DNA from: JBBPZA01 sp963728925
GTDB taxonomy: Bacteria; Actinomycetota; Thermoleophilia; Solirubrobacterales; Solirubrobacteraceae
DNA: 64,000 nucleotides
Reading direction: 5' to 3'
Assembly: GCA_963728925.1 (NCBI GenBank)
Contig: CAVSMB010000014.1
Span: 248,001 to 312,000 of the forward strand
Part shown: positions 46,689 to 57,213 of the stretch, piece after piece
Layout of the letters: the number at the start of each line of letters is the position of its first letter
How positions within the stretch are numbered: position 1 is the first letter of the stretch
Position numbers and translations under genes: made by a program
Notes under the pieces: model-generated
Databases searched by the model: none
Seen by the model: the letters and a program-made list of their open reading frames with translations, nothing else
Told to the model about the DNA's origin: nothing

Positions 46689-49600
46689 CTAGGCCGAGAC
46701 TTCGGCGGGCCGGCCGCCGGCCTCGCCCGCGCTGCCCTCCGCTGCCTGCGCCGCGATCTCCTCGTCGGAGGGCAGCGACCCGCCGCGCTCGGTGCCCGCG
46801 ATCAGCTCGTCGCCGACCTTGCCCTTGGGAATGAAGCCCGACTTCATCCCGAAGTAGACGGCCTGCGGATGATGGGCGACGATCGCGACAGTCGACTGCT
46901 CGGGCATGACGGCGAAGCCGTCGGAGAGGTACATCCCGATCTGGTCGAGGCCGAGCAGCTCCCACACCTTTGAGTGCTCGGACTGGTCGGGGCAGGCGGG
47001 GTAGCCCCACGAGTAGCGGCGGCCCTGGTCTGACTCGATGTTCAGCCCTCGGCGCACGCCGGAGTGCAGCCACTCGGCCAGCCCCTCGGCCGTCTGGACG
47101 CCCAGCCCGTGGACGTAGAGCTGCTCGGCGAACTCGCCGTCGGCCTCGAGGCGGTTGATGACGTCGGTGACCTCGGGGCCGACCGTCACGCCCTGGAGCG
47201 CGACGACGTCGCGTTCGTCTGACTCGATCGGACGGAAGAAGTCGGCCAGGCAGATGCGGTCGTGGCGCGGCTGGCGGGGGAAGTGGAGGCGGCTGATCTC
47301 GCGGTCGTGGTCCTCGGCGTCGAAGACCACCAGCTCGTTGCCGTCGGCGTTGGCCGGGAAGTAGCCCAGGCGCGCCCGCGGGTGCAGGTAGTCCTGCTCG
47401 CGCCACATGCGCTCCAGGCGGTGAGTGAAGCCCTCCTCGCCGTCGTGGCCCTCGACGAGCCGGCGCCAGTCCTCGCCCTTCTGGCCCCGACCCCCCCAGT
47501 GCAGCTTGAAGAGCACGTGACGGTCGAGGTGGGGGTAGACGTCCTCGAGGTCCACGCCCATCTCGCGCACGCCCCAGAAGGGCGGCGCGGGGATCGCCAC
47601 GTCGATGCGCGCCGAGGAGCGCACCGAGCGGTCGGTGACCGGCGGGGCGTCGTCGACGACGACGGGCTTCTCGCGCAGCGCCTTGGCCTCGGCGCGCACG
47701 CGGTCGGTGAGCGACGCGCGGGACTCGTCGTCGACGAGCTGGTCCATCGTGTCCAGCCCCTGGAAGGCGTCCTTGCAGTAGAAGACGCCGGGGTCGTAGA
47801 CCTCGTCTGACTCCTTGCCCCCCGGGTAGAGGATGCGCCTTCCGAAGTCGCGGTTGATGGCCGCGCCGCCGACCAGCACCGGGAAGCCGAGGCCGCGCTG
47901 GTGGAGCTCCTGGACGCACAGCGGCATCTGCTTGGACGTGGACACGAGCAGCGCGCTGAGCCCGATCGCGTCGGCCTCGTGCTCGACCGCCGCGTTGATG
48001 ATCGTGTCGACGGGGACCTGCTTGCCGAGGTCGATGACCGTGTAGCCGTTGTTGGTGAGGATCGTGTTGACGAGCGACTTGCCGATGTCGTGCACGTCGC
48101 CGAAGACCGTCGCGATCACGACCTTGCCCTTGGTGTGGCCCTCGATCCGGTCCAGGTAGTTCTCGAGGCGCGCGACCGCGCGCTTCATGACGGTGGCCGA
48201 CTGCAGGACGAAGGGGAGGATCAGCTCGCCGGCGCCGAACTTGTCGCCGACCTCCTTCATGGCGGGCAGCAGCACCTCGTTGAGGGTCGGCACCGCGCCG
48301 ATCTTCTCGACGGAGCGGTCGATCCACTCCTCGACGCCTTCCTTCCTGCGCCGCAGGATGTGCCAGTGCAGCGCCTCCTCGGGCTCCATGTCCTCGGTCG
48401 GGTCGGCTGCGCCCGCGGCCTCGTCGCTCTCGCCCTTGGACTCGAAGTGCGCGATGAACTGCTCGAGCGCGTCCTCGCGACGGTTGAAGACGAGGTCGTC
48501 GGCGAGCTCGCGCTCGTTCTCGGGGATCTCGCCGTAGGGCGTGATGTGGTTGGGGTTCACCATCGCCAGGTCAAGCCCCGCCTCGACGCAGTGGTGCAGG
48601 AAGACCGAGTTGAGCACCGCGCGGGCGCCGGGGGACACGCCGAAGGACACGTTGGAGACACCCAGCGAGGTCTTCACGCCGGGGATCTCGGCCTTGACGC
48701 GGCGGATGCCGTCGATCGTCGCGACCGCGGACGGCCGCCACTCCTCGTCGCCCGTGGTGAGCGTGAAGGTCAGGACGTCGAAGATCAGCGCCTCGCGCTC
48801 GAGGCCGTGCTCGTCGCAGGCGATCTCCGTGATGCGCTGAGCGATCTCCAGCTTGCGCTCGGCCGTCTTGGCCATCCCGACCTCGTCGATCGTCAGCGCG
48901 ATGAGCGCCGCGCCGTGGGCCTTGGCGAGCGGGATCACGCGGTCGGCCTTGTCGCGGCCGGCCTCGAGGTTGATCGAGTTGACGATCGCCCGGCCGGGGA
49001 TCTGCTCCAGCGCGCCCTCGATCACCGCGGGCTCGGTCGAGTCGACCTGGATCGGCGCGGGCTGCGTGAGCGAGACGCGCTTGACGACCTCGCGCATCTG
49101 CTCGTCCTCGTCCGCACGCTCGACGAGCGCGACGCAGACGTCGAGCACGTGGGCGCCCCCCGTGACCTGGTCCTCGGCGACCTGCACGAGCCCGTCGTAG
49201 TCGTCTGAGAGCAGCAGCACCTTGGCCTTGCGCGAGCCCTGCGAGTTCACGCGCTCGCCGACCAGCGTCGGGCGCGGCTCCTGGACCAGCGGGGTGGAGG
49301 TCATCATCGAGGAGACCTCCACCGGCCCGCGACCCGGTCGCTCGCCCGGCATGCGATCGCCGACGCGCTCGACGATCGCGCGGACGTGGTCGGGCGTCGT
49401 CCCGCAGCAGCCTCCGACGACGGTGACGCCGAAGCGCTCGACGAACTCGCCCAGCGTCGCGGCCAGCGGCTCGGGCTTCTCGGGGAAGATCGTCTCGCCC
49501 ACGGGGCCCTGATGGGGGATGCCTGCGTTCGGGATGCAGTGGACCGGCAGGGGGGAGAACTCGCCGAGGTAGCGGATCGCGTCGCGCATGTCCTCGGGGC

Positions 49601-50282
49601 CGGTCGAGCAGTTCAGGCCGATGACCTGGACGTCGAGCGCCGCCAGCGTCGTGAGCACGGCCTGGATGTCGGTGCCGAGCAGCATCTTGCCGCCGTTGGG
49701 GAGCAGCGACACGCTGGCCTGGATGGGCAGCGTGCGCCCGGTGCGGGTGAAGGCCTCGCGGGCGCCGAAGATGGCGGCCTTGACCTCGAGGATGTCCTGC
49801 GCGGTCTCGATGATGATCAGGTCCGAGCCGCCCTCGACGAGCGCCTGGGCCTGCTCGGTGAAGATCTCGAAGAGCTCGCGGAAGGTGATCTTGCCGAGCG
49901 TCGGGTCGTCGGAGGCCGGCAGGTGGCCGGTGGGGCCGATCGAGCCGGCCACGAAGCGCTCGGGCCCGACCGCCTCGCGGGCGATCTCGGAGGCGCGCCG
50001 GTTGATCTCGGGGGTGTGCTCGCCCAGGCCCCACTCGTCGAGCTTGAGCCGTGAGCCCTGGAAGGTGTCGGTCTCGACGACGATCGCGCCGGCCCGCACC
50101 ATCGACTCGTGGACGCCCTGGATCACGTCGGGCCGGTTGAGGACGAGCGCCTCGTGGCACTTGCCGTCCAGGCCGCCGTAGTCCTCCTTGGTGAGGTCGA
50201 ACTGCTCCAGCGTGGCGCCCATGCCGCCGTCGAAGACGACGACGCGCTCGCGCAGCGCGGCGAGGTAGTCGCGGTCGGCCAT
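46689..50282 (-). CDS. metH: Cobalamin-dependent methionine synthase
   Basis: A 1,197-residue four-module enzyme that remethylates homocysteine from 5-methyl-tetrahydrofolate. Homocysteine module: VVVFDGGMGATLEQFDL at the start, zinc cysteines in VIGLNCSTGPEDM (~223) and TVVGGCCGTTPDHVRAIV (~290). Pterin module ~340-620 (VGERVNSQGSRKAKVLLL). Cobalamin module: cap helices, then GDVHDIGKSLVNTILTNNGY (His ~731, the lower B12 ligand). C-terminal AdoMet reactivation module: RLAEALAEWLH-like EGLAEWLHSGVRRGLNIESD, YSWGYPACPDQSEHSKVWEL. ATG 50282 was chosen since a TAGGCT -10 lies 8 nt before it. Confidence 0.97.
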   Translation of the reverse strand: MADRDYLAALRERVVVFDGGMGATLEQFDLTKEDYGGLDGKCHEALVLNRPDVIQGVHESMVRAGAIVVETDTFQGSRLKLDEWGLGEHTPEINRRASEIAREAVGPERFVAGSIGPTGHLPASDDPTLGKITFRELFEIFTEQAQALVEGGSDLIIIETAQDILEVKAAIFGAREAFTRTGRTLPIQASVSLLPNGGKMLLGTDIQAVLTTLAALDVQVIGLNCSTGPEDMRDAIRYLGEFSPLPVHCIPNAGIPHQGPVGETIFPEKPEPLAATLGEFVERFGVTVVGGCCGTTPDHVRAIVERVGDRMPGERPGRGPVEVSSMMTSTPLVQEPRPTLVGERVNSQGSRKAKVLLLSDDYDGLVQVAEDQVTGGAHVLDVCVALVERADEDEQMREVVKRVSLTQPAPIQVDSTEPAVIEGALEQIPGRAIVNSINLEAGRDKADRVIPLAKAHGAALIALTIDEVGMAKTAERKLEIAQRITEIACDEHGLEREALIFDVLTFTLTTGDEEWRPSAVATIDGIRRVKAEIPGVKTSLGVSNVSFGVSPGARAVLNSVFLHHCVEAGLDLAMVNPNHITPYGEIPENERELADDLVFNRREDALEQFIAHFESKGESDEAAGAADPTEDMEPEEALHWHILRRRKEGVEEWIDRSVEKIGAVPTLNEVLLPAMKEVGDKFGAGELILPFVLQSATVMKRAVARLENYLDRIEGHTKGKVVIATVFGDVHDIGKSLVNTILTNNGYTVIDLGKQVPVDTIINAAVEHEADAIGLSALLVSTSKQMPLCVQELHQRGLGFPVLVGGAAINRDFGRRILYPGGKESDEVYDPGVFYCKDAFQGLDTMDQLVDDESRASLTDRVRAEAKALREKPVVVDDAPPVTDRSVRSSARIDVAIPAPPFWGVREMGVDLEDVYPHLDRHVLFKLHWGGRGQKGEDWRRLVEGHDGEEGFTHRLERMWREQDYLHPRARLGYFPANADGNELVVFDAEDHDREISRLHFPRQPRHDRICLADFFRPIESDERDVVALQGVTVGPEVTDVINRLEADGEFAEQLYVHGLGVQTAEGLAEWLHSGVRRGLNIESDQGRRYSWGYPACPDQSEHSKVWELLGLDQIGMYLSDGFAVMPEQSTVAIVAHHPQAVYFGMKSGFIPKGKVGDELIAGTERGGSLPSDEEIAAQAAEGSAGEAGGRPAEVSA

Positions 50283-50290
50283 TTCAAGGC

Positions 50291-50296
50291 AGCCTA
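50291..50296 (-). promoter_or_regulatory. Putative -10 element (TAGGCT) for metH
   Basis: TAGGCT on the minus strand ends 8 nt before the metH ATG; no Shine-Dalgarno. Confidence 0.45.
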
Positions 50297-50300
50297 GCAG

Positions 50301-50328
50301 CAACCTTGACACACGAGCGTCAAGGTTG
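50301..50328. promoter_or_regulatory. 28-bp inverted repeat overlapping the metH promoter
   Basis: Arms CAACCTTGAC and GTCAAGGTTG separated by 8 bp, occupying the region between -10 and expected -35 of metH. Perfect 10-bp arms suggest a dimeric regulator site; it is too close to the start for a riboswitch if the transcript is leaderless. Confidence 0.6.
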
Positions 50329-50594
50329 ACGGCGGCTCGCCGGCGGGCCGCGAGCGCGAGTTCGGCGGCCGCTCAGTCGCGCGCCTGGAGGTAGTCGACG
50401 ATCCGGCACACCATCACGCCACGGCAGGCCGAGCGGAGCGCCGCGCGCGCAAGAGGCAACGAAGCCGCGGGCGTTTCGCGCGCCGCCGCGCGGGCGCCTC
50501 CGCACGCGAGCGAGCACGCGGACGGCCCCGGCGCCGCCCACGATGGAACGGTCGCCGGGGCCCGCGCTTCCCCGGGATGAGGAAGGTCGGCGTG
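50329..50594. other. Intergenic stretch between metH promoter and glnN 3' end
   Basis: About 265 bp. On the minus strand a short C-terminal-like peptide (MVCRIVDYLQARD and stop, ~50372-50414) can be read but has no supported start. I see no RNA gene or repeat. Confidence 0.35.
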
Positions 50595-52748
<2,154 letters not shown>

Positions 52749-52808
52749 GGGTCGTTGGCCTCCTGCGCTGGGTGGTGACCGAGCAGGCTAGAGGCGCGCG
52801 CCCGCCAT

Positions 52809-52851
52809 GGTCTTTATCCCCGTGGACAAGGTTCGCGCGCGCGGGTTCGCC
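52809..52851 (-). promoter_or_regulatory. Left arm of inverted duplication in the glnN-amt promoter
   Basis: Begins GGTCTTTATCC and ends CGGGTTCGCC. On the minus strand it reads GGATAAAGACC ~60 nt upstream of glnN. Matches the arm at 52919-52961 in about 30 of 43 positions, with both ends identical. Confidence 0.6.
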
Positions 52852-52918
52852 GCTCGGTCGGGACCGGCCCCCTTCGTCGCCCGACCGCGCCCTGCAGTCC
52901 CGCCCGCCCCGACCAACT

Positions 52919-52961
52919 GGCGAACCCGCTGGGGCGAATCTTCGACATGCGGATAAAGACC
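52919..52961 (+). promoter_or_regulatory. Right arm of inverted duplication in the glnN-amt promoter
   Basis: Begins GGCGAACCCG and ends GGATAAAGACC, ~52 nt upstream of amt. The inverted copy of 52809-52851, so each divergent gene has the same element at nearly the same distance, oriented towards itself. Likely duplicated promoter/operator modules. Confidence 0.6.
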
Positions 52962-53013
52962 CCCGGCCCTCGCGCTCCCAGACTGCGGGAGGCATCCAAC
53001 CGAAGGAGGACGT

Positions 53014-54534
53014 ATGCGCAGTTCCGTGCTGGCCAGGTTCGGCCGGCGTCACACCAGGATTGGCCTGGTGCTGGGCGCCGCGCTGCTCGGCCTGCTGCTG
53101 GTGCCGACGCTCGCCTTCGGCGACGGCGACACGCTGACGCGACTCACCAACGAGAAGAACGCCGAGCTGGCCCAGAGCGTCGCGATCAACTCGATCTGGG
53201 TGATCGTCGCGGCGATTTTCGTCATGTTCATGCAGGCGGGGTTCGCGTTCCTGGAGATCGGCTTCTCCCGTGGCAAGAACGTCGGCACGGTCGTGGCCAA
53301 GATCCTGGTCAACTTCGCGATCGCGGGCATCGCCTACTGGGCGGTCGGCTTCGCCTTCGCGTTCGGTAGCGGCAACGACATCATCGGCACCAGCGGGTTC
53401 TTCCTCGCCGGCGCCAACGTGGGCGCGGACTTCCCGATTCTCGCCCAGAACGGAGGCGTCGCGAACATCACGCCGGAGACGCTGTTCTTCTTCCAGTTCG
53501 TCTTCTGCGCGGTCTCGCTCGCCATCGTGTGGGGCACGACGCTCGAGCGCATCAAGTTCGGCGTCTACGTCATCTACGCCGTCATCTTCGCGGCGATCAT
53601 CTACCCGATCGGGTCGCACTGGATCTTCGGCGGCGGCTGGCTGCAGGTGAACGTGGGCATGCAGGACTTCGCCGGCTCGACGGTCGTCCACCTCATCGGC
53701 GCCACCGGCGCCCTCGCGGTGCTCCTGTTGCTGGGGGCGCGCAAGGGCAAGTACGGCCCCGACGGCAAGCCGCGGGCGATCCCCGGTCACAGCATGCCGC
53801 TGTTCGGGCTGGGCATCCTGATCCTGTGGCTCGGCTGGTTCGGGTTCAACCCGGGCTCGACGCTGGGCGCGCTGGACGGGCGCTTCACCGAGGTCGTGGT
53901 CGTCACGAACCTCGCGGCGGCGGCCGGCGTCATCACCGCGGGCCTCACCGTGTGGCTCAAGGCCAAGACGGTGGACATCGGGATGGTGGGCAACGGCGCG
54001 ATCGCCGCGCTGGTGGCCATCACCGCCCCGTCGGGCTACGTCGAGTTCTGGGCCGCGCCGATCATCGGCGGCGTCGCCGGCGTGATCGTGGTGCTCTGCG
54101 TCTACGCGATCGACAAGTGGGTCGACGACCCGGTCGGCGCGCTGTCGGCGCACGGCGTCGCGGGGATCTGGGGGACGCTCTCGTGCGGCCTGTTCACGTC
54201 CACGCGGCTGGCTGACTTCAACGCGGTCGGTGAGCCGGGACTGTTCTACAACGGCTCGTTCCACCAGCTGGGCGCACAGGCGCTCGGCATCGCGGCCGCC
54301 TTCTCGTTCGTGTTCGTTGCGTCGTTCGGAGTCTTCTGGGTGATCAAGAAGACCTACGGCCTGCGCGTGAGCGAGGCCGAGGAGGACGCCGGGCTGGACA
54401 TCACCGAGCACGGCATGTACGGCTATCCCGAGCAGTTCATCCCGGCCCCCGAGCTCGTGGGCTACTCGCCCGCGATCCCGAACGCCGCCGAGCCGGAGAC
54501 GCCGGCCACCAGCACGAAGGAGGTGACGGCATGA
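53014..54534 (+). CDS. amt: Ammonium transporter (Amt family)
   Basis: A 506-residue membrane channel. An N-terminal signal-like segment (GLVLGAALLGLLLVPTLAFG) precedes 11 membrane helices. The pore His pair is in GSTVVHLIGATGALAVL and DPVGALSAHGVAGIWGTL; other Amt signatures are MFMQAGFAFLEIGFSRGKN and LGWFGFNPGSTL. The C-terminal ~65 residues (SEAEEDAGLDITEHGMYGYP, EQFIPAPELVG) are longer than usual; the start of this tail is the normal PII docking site. GAAGGAGG precedes the ATG. Overlaps the PII gene by ATGA. Confidence 0.95.
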   Translation: MRSSVLARFGRRHTRIGLVLGAALLGLLLVPTLAFGDGDTLTRLTNEKNAELAQSVAINSIWVIVAAIFVMFMQAGFAFLEIGFSRGKNVGTVVAKILVNFAIAGIAYWAVGFAFAFGSGNDIIGTSGFFLAGANVGADFPILAQNGGVANITPETLFFFQFVFCAVSLAIVWGTTLERIKFGVYVIYAVIFAAIIYPIGSHWIFGGGWLQVNVGMQDFAGSTVVHLIGATGALAVLLLLGARKGKYGPDGKPRAIPGHSMPLFGLGILILWLGWFGFNPGSTLGALDGRFTEVVVVTNLAAAAGVITAGLTVWLKAKTVDIGMVGNGAIAALVAITAPSGYVEFWAAPIIGGVAGVIVVLCVYAIDKWVDDPVGALSAHGVAGIWGTLSCGLFTSTRLADFNAVGEPGLFYNGSFHQLGAQALGIAAAFSFVFVASFGVFWVIKKTYGLRVSEAEEDAGLDITEHGMYGYPEQFIPAPELVGYSPAIPNAAEPETPATSTKEVTA

Positions 54535-54905
54535 AGATGGTCGTCGCCTACATCCGCCACGAGGCGTTCGAGCCGATCCGGACCGAGCTGCTGAACCTGG
54601 GGTTCCCCTCGCTGTCGATCAGCGAGGTCAAGGGCTCGGGGCGGCAGAAGGGGATCACCGAGCGCTACCGCGGGGCGGAGCTGACGAACTACCTCCGGCC
54701 GAAGATCAAGGTCGAGTGCGTGGTCGAGGACAAGGACGTCGCGACGATCGTCGAGACGACCCTCAAGCACGCGCGCACCGGATCGATCGGTGACGGCAAG
54801 GTGTTCGTCATGCCCGTCGAGGAGGCCTACCGCATCCGCACCGGTGAGTCCGGGGCGGAGACGCTGCAGGCCCACCCGGACGCCGCGGCCGCGGCGACGG
54901 CGTAA
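54531..54905 (+). CDS. glnK: PII nitrogen-regulatory protein (GlnK/GlnB) lacking Tyr51
   Basis: A 124-residue PII trimer subunit that senses ATP/ADP and 2-oxoglutarate and controls Amt. Conserved: EVKGSGRQKGITERYRGAEL (T-loop), TGSIGDGKVFVMPVEEAYRI and RTGESG. At the position of E. coli GlnB Tyr51, the residue uridylylated or adenylylated in many bacteria, there is Leu (RYRGAELTNYL; residue 51), while Tyr46 is kept. So covalent control at Tyr51 is not possible. The C-terminus has an Ala-rich extension. Overlaps amt, typical of glnK. Confidence 0.94.
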   Translation: MKMVVAYIRHEAFEPIRTELLNLGFPSLSISEVKGSGRQKGITERYRGAELTNYLRPKIKVECVVEDKDVATIVETTLKHARTGSIGDGKVFVMPVEEAYRIRTGESGAETLQAHPDAAAAATA

Positions 54906-54908
54906 CGC

Positions 54909-56177
54909 ATGCGAGGCGGGGCGGCGGACCCTGGAGGCCCGCCGCCCCGCGCTGACGTGGCGGTGACGGGCGCGGCCGGCGGAAAGCCGGCGGCGCCCGC
55001 TCCCCTGGTCGAGCGCCTTCGCGACGTCCACCTCCAGATGGTCGACGCGGTCCTCTCGGGCGACGGCCTCGTGCGCGTCGCCGAGCTCGCGGCGCGGGCG
55101 GCGGGCGGGACGGTGGCCATCGTGGTCCCACGGCTCGCGGCCTCGGTGATCGCCCCGGCCGGGCCCGACGGGCAGCGGGCGCCCGAGGCGGTCGAGCGCT
55201 ACGTGGCCGATCGCCTCAAGGACCGCCCGGCAAAGGTTCCCGACGCGCTCGTGGCCGAGGCGCCGATCAACGCCGGGGACGAGGTGGTCGGGCGCGTCGT
55301 GCTGCTCGCGGCCCCCGGTGACTTGGCGGCGCCCGAGGCGGCCGAGTTCCTCCACCTGGCGGCGGTCGCCTCGCTCACCGAGGTCGCGATCGCCGAGGCG
55401 CGCGACGAGGTCGAGCAGAACCTGCGCGGCTCGGTCATCGAGGATCTTCGCTCGCGCGACGCCCAGGCCGACCCGGCCGAGATCGTGCGGCGCGCCGGCC
55501 GCCTGGGCTGCGACGTCGAGCGCGGAGCGGTGGTGCTCTGCGCCGAGCTGACCACCGACCGCCCCCGTCACGTGGTCGCCACCATCGCCGGCGAGGTCCC
55601 TGGCGCGCTCGCCCAGCACCTCGACGGCCGCGTCTACGCGCTGCTCCCCGCCGCCCCTGACGCCGACGCCCCGGGGGACGCGACGCTCGCGACGGCGCGG
55701 CGGCTCGCCACGCGCCTGCAGCGCCACGGCACCGTCGGCGTCTCGAGCTTCTACGGCGACCCGGCCGATCTGTCCCGCGCGCTCCAGGAGGCCGAGCTCG
55801 TGCTCGACGTCCTGCGCCAGTCCGACGCGCCGATCGCCCAGGAGATCGGCACGGGCACCTACCGGCTGCTCTTCCGCGTGCTCGCCTCCCACCCCGAGGA
55901 GGTCCGCAGCTTCTACGGGGACACCGTCGCTCCGATCGTCAAGTACGACGCCCAGTACGGGACCGACCTCGTCGGCACTCTGGAGTCCTACCTCGGCCAG
56001 AACTGCAACATGAACGCGACGGCCGCGGCGATCTACGCGCATCGCCACACCGTGGCCTACCGGCTCGAGCGGGTGAAGGAGCTCACCGCGCTCGACCCGA
56101 TGCAGTCCGAGGACCGCGAGCGCCTGGGCCTCGGGCTGAAGGCCTACAGGATCATCGCGCCGCGGCTGCCGAAGTGA
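54909..56177 (+). CDS. PucR/CdaR-type transcriptional regulator
   Basis: A 422-residue regulator starting 3 nt after the PII gene. The N-terminal ~180 residues may be a degenerate GAF-like sensor (EVVGRVVLLAAPGDLAAPEA); the middle has a GGDEF-like CdaR region (GVSSFYGDPADLSRALQEAE); the C-terminal ~60 residues are the PucR helix-turn-helix (ESYLGQNCNMNATAAAIYAH, RHTVAYRLERVKELTALDP). Members control purine, sugar-acid or nitrogen catabolism. Co-transcription with amt-PII suggests it regulates nitrogen genes here, perhaps through the inverted duplication upstream of amt. Confidence 0.82.
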   Translation: MRGGAADPGGPPPRADVAVTGAAGGKPAAPAPLVERLRDVHLQMVDAVLSGDGLVRVAELAARAAGGTVAIVVPRLAASVIAPAGPDGQRAPEAVERYVADRLKDRPAKVPDALVAEAPINAGDEVVGRVVLLAAPGDLAAPEAAEFLHLAAVASLTEVAIAEARDEVEQNLRGSVIEDLRSRDAQADPAEIVRRAGRLGCDVERGAVVLCAELTTDRPRHVVATIAGEVPGALAQHLDGRVYALLPAAPDADAPGDATLATARRLATRLQRHGTVGVSSFYGDPADLSRALQEAELVLDVLRQSDAPIAQEIGTGTYRLLFRVLASHPEEVRSFYGDTVAPIVKYDAQYGTDLVGTLESYLGQNCNMNATAAAIYAHRHTVAYRLERVKELTALDPMQSEDRERLGLGLKAYRIIAPRLPK

Positions 56178-56234
56178 CGCACAACGAACGCAACCCTCGA
56201 GTCGAGGTTGAGGTTGAGGTTGCCGGAGGGTGGC

Positions 56235-56945
56235 CTACTGCTGATCCGCTGAGGTCGGCACGATCGTGCCGTCCGGCTCGACCTTGACCTGGGGGACGGA
56301 GGAGGAGATCGTGACCGCGAAGGTCCCCTCCGGCGTGGTGCCGTTGTCGAGCTTGGCGACGGCCTTGCCGCTCAGGCCGGCGTCGACCCGCCAGGTGACC
56401 TTGTAGCTCCCAGGCCGCACGGCGACGACGTCCCACGCGAAGGTCTTCGCCTGGCCGCGGGCGAGCGGCCCGAGGGCCCAGGTATTGTCGTAGGCGGTCA
56501 CGCCCCCTCCGGGGCCCTGGGGCAGCTCGGCTCCGCCCGGGGCCTTGTCCTCGAGCACCTGATCGGGGCCGCGGTCGATGACCCAGATCGGCCGCGAGGG
56601 ATCCTGGACGCCCGGTTGGGTGCTGCGGTAGCCGAAGGCGGCGATGCCCTGCCCCTGCGCGCCGGTGCCGGCGCTCCCGCCCCCGCCGGTCCCGCCGTCG
56701 CCGCCGAGCGTCACGCTGACGTTGGGAACCTGCTCGGCGCCGGCGTTGCGCACGACGATGGTCAGGCGCGCGGAGTCCGCCAGCTGCTGCTTGCGCGGGA
56801 ACTGCGCCTTGACGATGTCGACCCTGAAGGTGCCGTCCGGCTCGTCGGAGCTCTGGTCGGACCCCCCACAGGCGGCGAGGCCGAGGAGCGGCGCGCCGCA
56901 GGCGAGCACCGCGAGTCCGCGACGGAAAGATCCTCCACCCCTCAC
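56235..56945 (-). CDS. Putative lipoprotein of unknown function
   Basis: A ~236-residue lipoprotein. GTG 56945 gives a textbook signal: RRGLAVLACGAPLLGLAAC with lipobox LAAC; ATG 56972 is an alternative with nine more residues. The mature part starts with an acidic linker, then DGTFRVDIVKAQFPRKQQLA, DSARLTIVVRNAGAEQVPNV (a beta-sandwich-like accessory domain), a Gly-rich loop and WALGPLARGQAKTFAWDVVA, VRPGSYKVTWRVDAGLSGKA. This looks like a single Ig-like/DUF11-style domain. It is divergent from the Mce operon and may act with it at the cell surface; no direct evidence. Confidence 0.7.
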   Translation of the reverse strand: MRGGGSFRRGLAVLACGAPLLGLAACGGSDQSSDEPDGTFRVDIVKAQFPRKQQLADSARLTIVVRNAGAEQVPNVSVTLGGDGGTGGGGSAGTGAQGQGIAAFGYRSTQPGVQDPSRPIWVIDRGPDQVLEDKAPGGAELPQGPGGGVTAYDNTWALGPLARGQAKTFAWDVVAVRPGSYKVTWRVDAGLSGKAVAKLDNGTTPEGTFAVTISSSVPQVKVEPDGTIVPTSADQQ

Positions 56946-56980
56946 AGCCGCGCCAACATACCAGGGCACCATGTCCCGTG

Positions 56981-57083
56981 GCGCCGCTCGCGCGCGTGAA
57001 CAGGACTGGGCCCGGGACTGGGCCCGGCGCCGCTCGCGCGCGTAACGAACGGCCGGCCTTCGCGCCGCTCGCGCGAGTAACGA
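56981..57083. repeat. Three direct copies of a ~20-22-bp GC-rich element
   Basis: GCGCCGCTCGCGCGCGT(A)AA-type sequence at 56981-57000, 57027-57048 and 57062-57083. A separate 11-bp GGACTGGGCCC pair lies between the first two. They occupy the divergent space between the lipoprotein and the Mce operon. Confidence 0.8.
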
Positions 57084-57168
57084 CAGGCCCGCGTGTTGAG
57101 CGCAGATTGAGCATCGACGGTTGCCGTTTGCCAGCGTCTCTCGCGTTCGCATACGCTTGCGCCAGAGG

Positions 57169-57185
57169 GAGCCCTTCGGGGGCTC
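57169..57185 (+). promoter_or_regulatory. Hairpin with UUCG-type loop upstream of the Mce operon
   Basis: GAGCCC-TTCGG-GGGCTC, 29-45 nt before the ATG at 57214. Could be an mRNA leader structure. It is followed by a strong GGGAGGA ribosome-binding site. Confidence 0.45.
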
Positions 57186-57213
57186 GTCGCAGCGGACGTG
57201 GACGGGAGGAGCA

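Noticed and set aside
50301..50328. Cobalamin or SAH riboswitch upstream of metH
   Set aside because: Only ~20-50 nt lie between the repeat and the ATG and no conserved B12-box-like sequence was seen; a protein operator is simpler.
56204..56222. GAGGTT repeated three times after the PucR gene
   Set aside because: Too short (about 18 bp) and non-coding; no reason to assign function.
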